Assembly: GCA_049598145.1 (NCBI GenBank)
Contig: JBMYNJ010000039.1
Location: 1 to 14,090, forward strand
Length of the DNA stretch: 14,090 nt
Source: WTJH01 sp049598145
Lineage (GTDB): Bacteria > Bacteroidota > Bacteroidia > Flavobacteriales > Flavobacteriaceae
Direction of reading: 5' to 3'
Within the stretch, counting starts at the first letter, position 1; each line of letters starts with the position of its first letter. This document shows, one piece after another, positions 13,566 through 14,090 of the stretch. Below the pieces are notes generated by a model, which worked only from the letters and a program-made list of their open reading frames with translations, was not told the DNA's origin and made no database searches. The position numbers and the translations under genes are program-made.

Positions 13566-14090
13566 TTAGAGAGGTGCCTTTTCTGCAAAGGATTGAATCT
13601 GACTTTTTATGTTTAACAGATAGTCAATATCGTCGTATCCGTTTAGTAAGTTTTCCTTTTTGTAGGCGTTAATATCAAAGGACTCCTTGGTTCCACTGGA
13701 TTTTAACTCAATGCTTTGTTCGGGTAGATTCACTTCCAATTCTACTTGTGGGTCTTTTTCGATGGCAGCAAAAATCTCCGCTAAAAATTCAGGAGTGACT
13801 TGAACCGGTAAAACTCCAATATTGAGGCAATTGTTTTTAAAAATATCTGCAAAAAAGCTTGAAACCACACATCGAAATCCATAATCATAGACCGACCAGG
13901 CAGCGTGTTCTCTAGAAGATCCGGAACCAAAGTTCTTTCCACCGACTAAGATTTTACCGCTGTAGGTAGAATTATTGAGAACAAAATCTTCCTTGGGAGT
14001 TCCGTTTTGATGGTAGCGCCAGTCACGAAAGAGATTGTCTCCAAAACCTTTTCGTTCGGTTGCTTTTAAAAACCGAGCCGGAATGATTTG
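13566..14090 (-). CDS. leuD: 3-Isopropylmalate dehydratase small subunit LeuD (N-terminus outside window)
   Basis: LeuD is the small swivel-domain subunit that pairs with the iron-sulfur subunit LeuC to isomerise 2-isopropylmalate to 3-isopropylmalate, or citramalate to 3-methylmalate. The frame is open to the right edge of the window, giving 174 visible residues that begin with QIIPARFLKAT. This normally follows a DTD motif close to the N-terminus, so only about 20-25 residues should be missing. The signature GGKNFGSGSSREHAAWS is clear at about 13906-13956. A GTG at 13868 lies inside the conserved core and is not the start. The downstream synthase begins 9 bases after the stop. By comparison with other Flavobacteriia, leuC is expected immediately upstream, beyond the window. 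Confidence 0.96.
   Translation of the reverse strand, partial: QIIPARFLKATERKGFGDNLFRDWRYHQNGTPKEDFVLNNSTYSGKILVGGKNFGSGSSREHAAWSVYDYGFRCVVSSFFADIFKNNCLNIGVLPVQVTPEFLAEIFAAIEKDPQVELEVNLPEQSIELKSSGTKESFDINAYKKENLLNGYDDIDYLLNIKSQIQSFAEKAPL

Noticed and set aside
13566..13868. A separate 100-residue gene starting at the GTG at 13868
   Set aside because: The frame stays open to the window edge and encodes conserved LeuD core sequence upstream of that GTG, so it is an internal codon of leuD.

Overview
The window looks like chromosomal DNA from a member of the Bacteroidota, most likely class Flavobacteriia. The evidence is the gene order (ilvD-ilvB-ilvN-ilvC, and leuD followed by a long LeuA-family gene and leuB), the near absence of Shine-Dalgarno motifs before the starts, and two candidate promoters of the TAnnTTTG (-7) type. 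Base composition looks uniform and moderately AT-rich by eye. No insertion sequence, tRNA, rRNA or CRISPR array was seen. It is mostly a metabolic, core-genome region.

Layout from left to right. The first 660 bases hold the C-terminal half of a major facilitator transporter, cut by the window edge. Convergent with it, on the minus strand, is an overlapping pair: a class-3-type aldehyde dehydrogenase followed by a nitroreductase-family flavoprotein. A 230-base divergent spacer (2781-3013) holds a nested inverted repeat and a promoter candidate. The plus-strand operon ilvD-ilvB-ilvN-ilvC (3014-8447) comes next, with gaps of only 5 to 15 bases. A convergent TylF-like O-methyltransferase gene follows, and a hairpin at its 3' end may terminate ilv transcripts. 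Divergent from it is a gapN-like NADP-dependent glyceraldehyde-3-phosphate dehydrogenase gene. The right end is a minus-strand leu operon, in transcription order leuD (N-terminus outside the window), a LeuA-family synthase and leuB.

The two operons cover most of branched-chain amino acid synthesis. IlvBN makes acetolactate or acetohydroxybutyrate, IlvC isomerises and reduces it, and IlvD dehydrates it to the 2-keto acid. LeuCD and LeuB extend a keto acid by one carbon. The LeuA-family protein resembles the citramalate synthase of Leptospira interrogans (as I remember that protein) more than ordinary isopropylmalate synthase, including the three residues that select pyruvate. If so, the leu operon here would make 2-ketobutyrate from pyruvate, feeding isoleucine synthesis through the ilv operon without threonine deaminase. 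No ilvA or ilvE is visible in the window.

The points most worth a second look are the citramalate reading of the LeuA-family gene, the GapN-like enzyme that lacks the usual catalytic Glu column, and the competing stem structures upstream of ilvD. I found no wholly new system.
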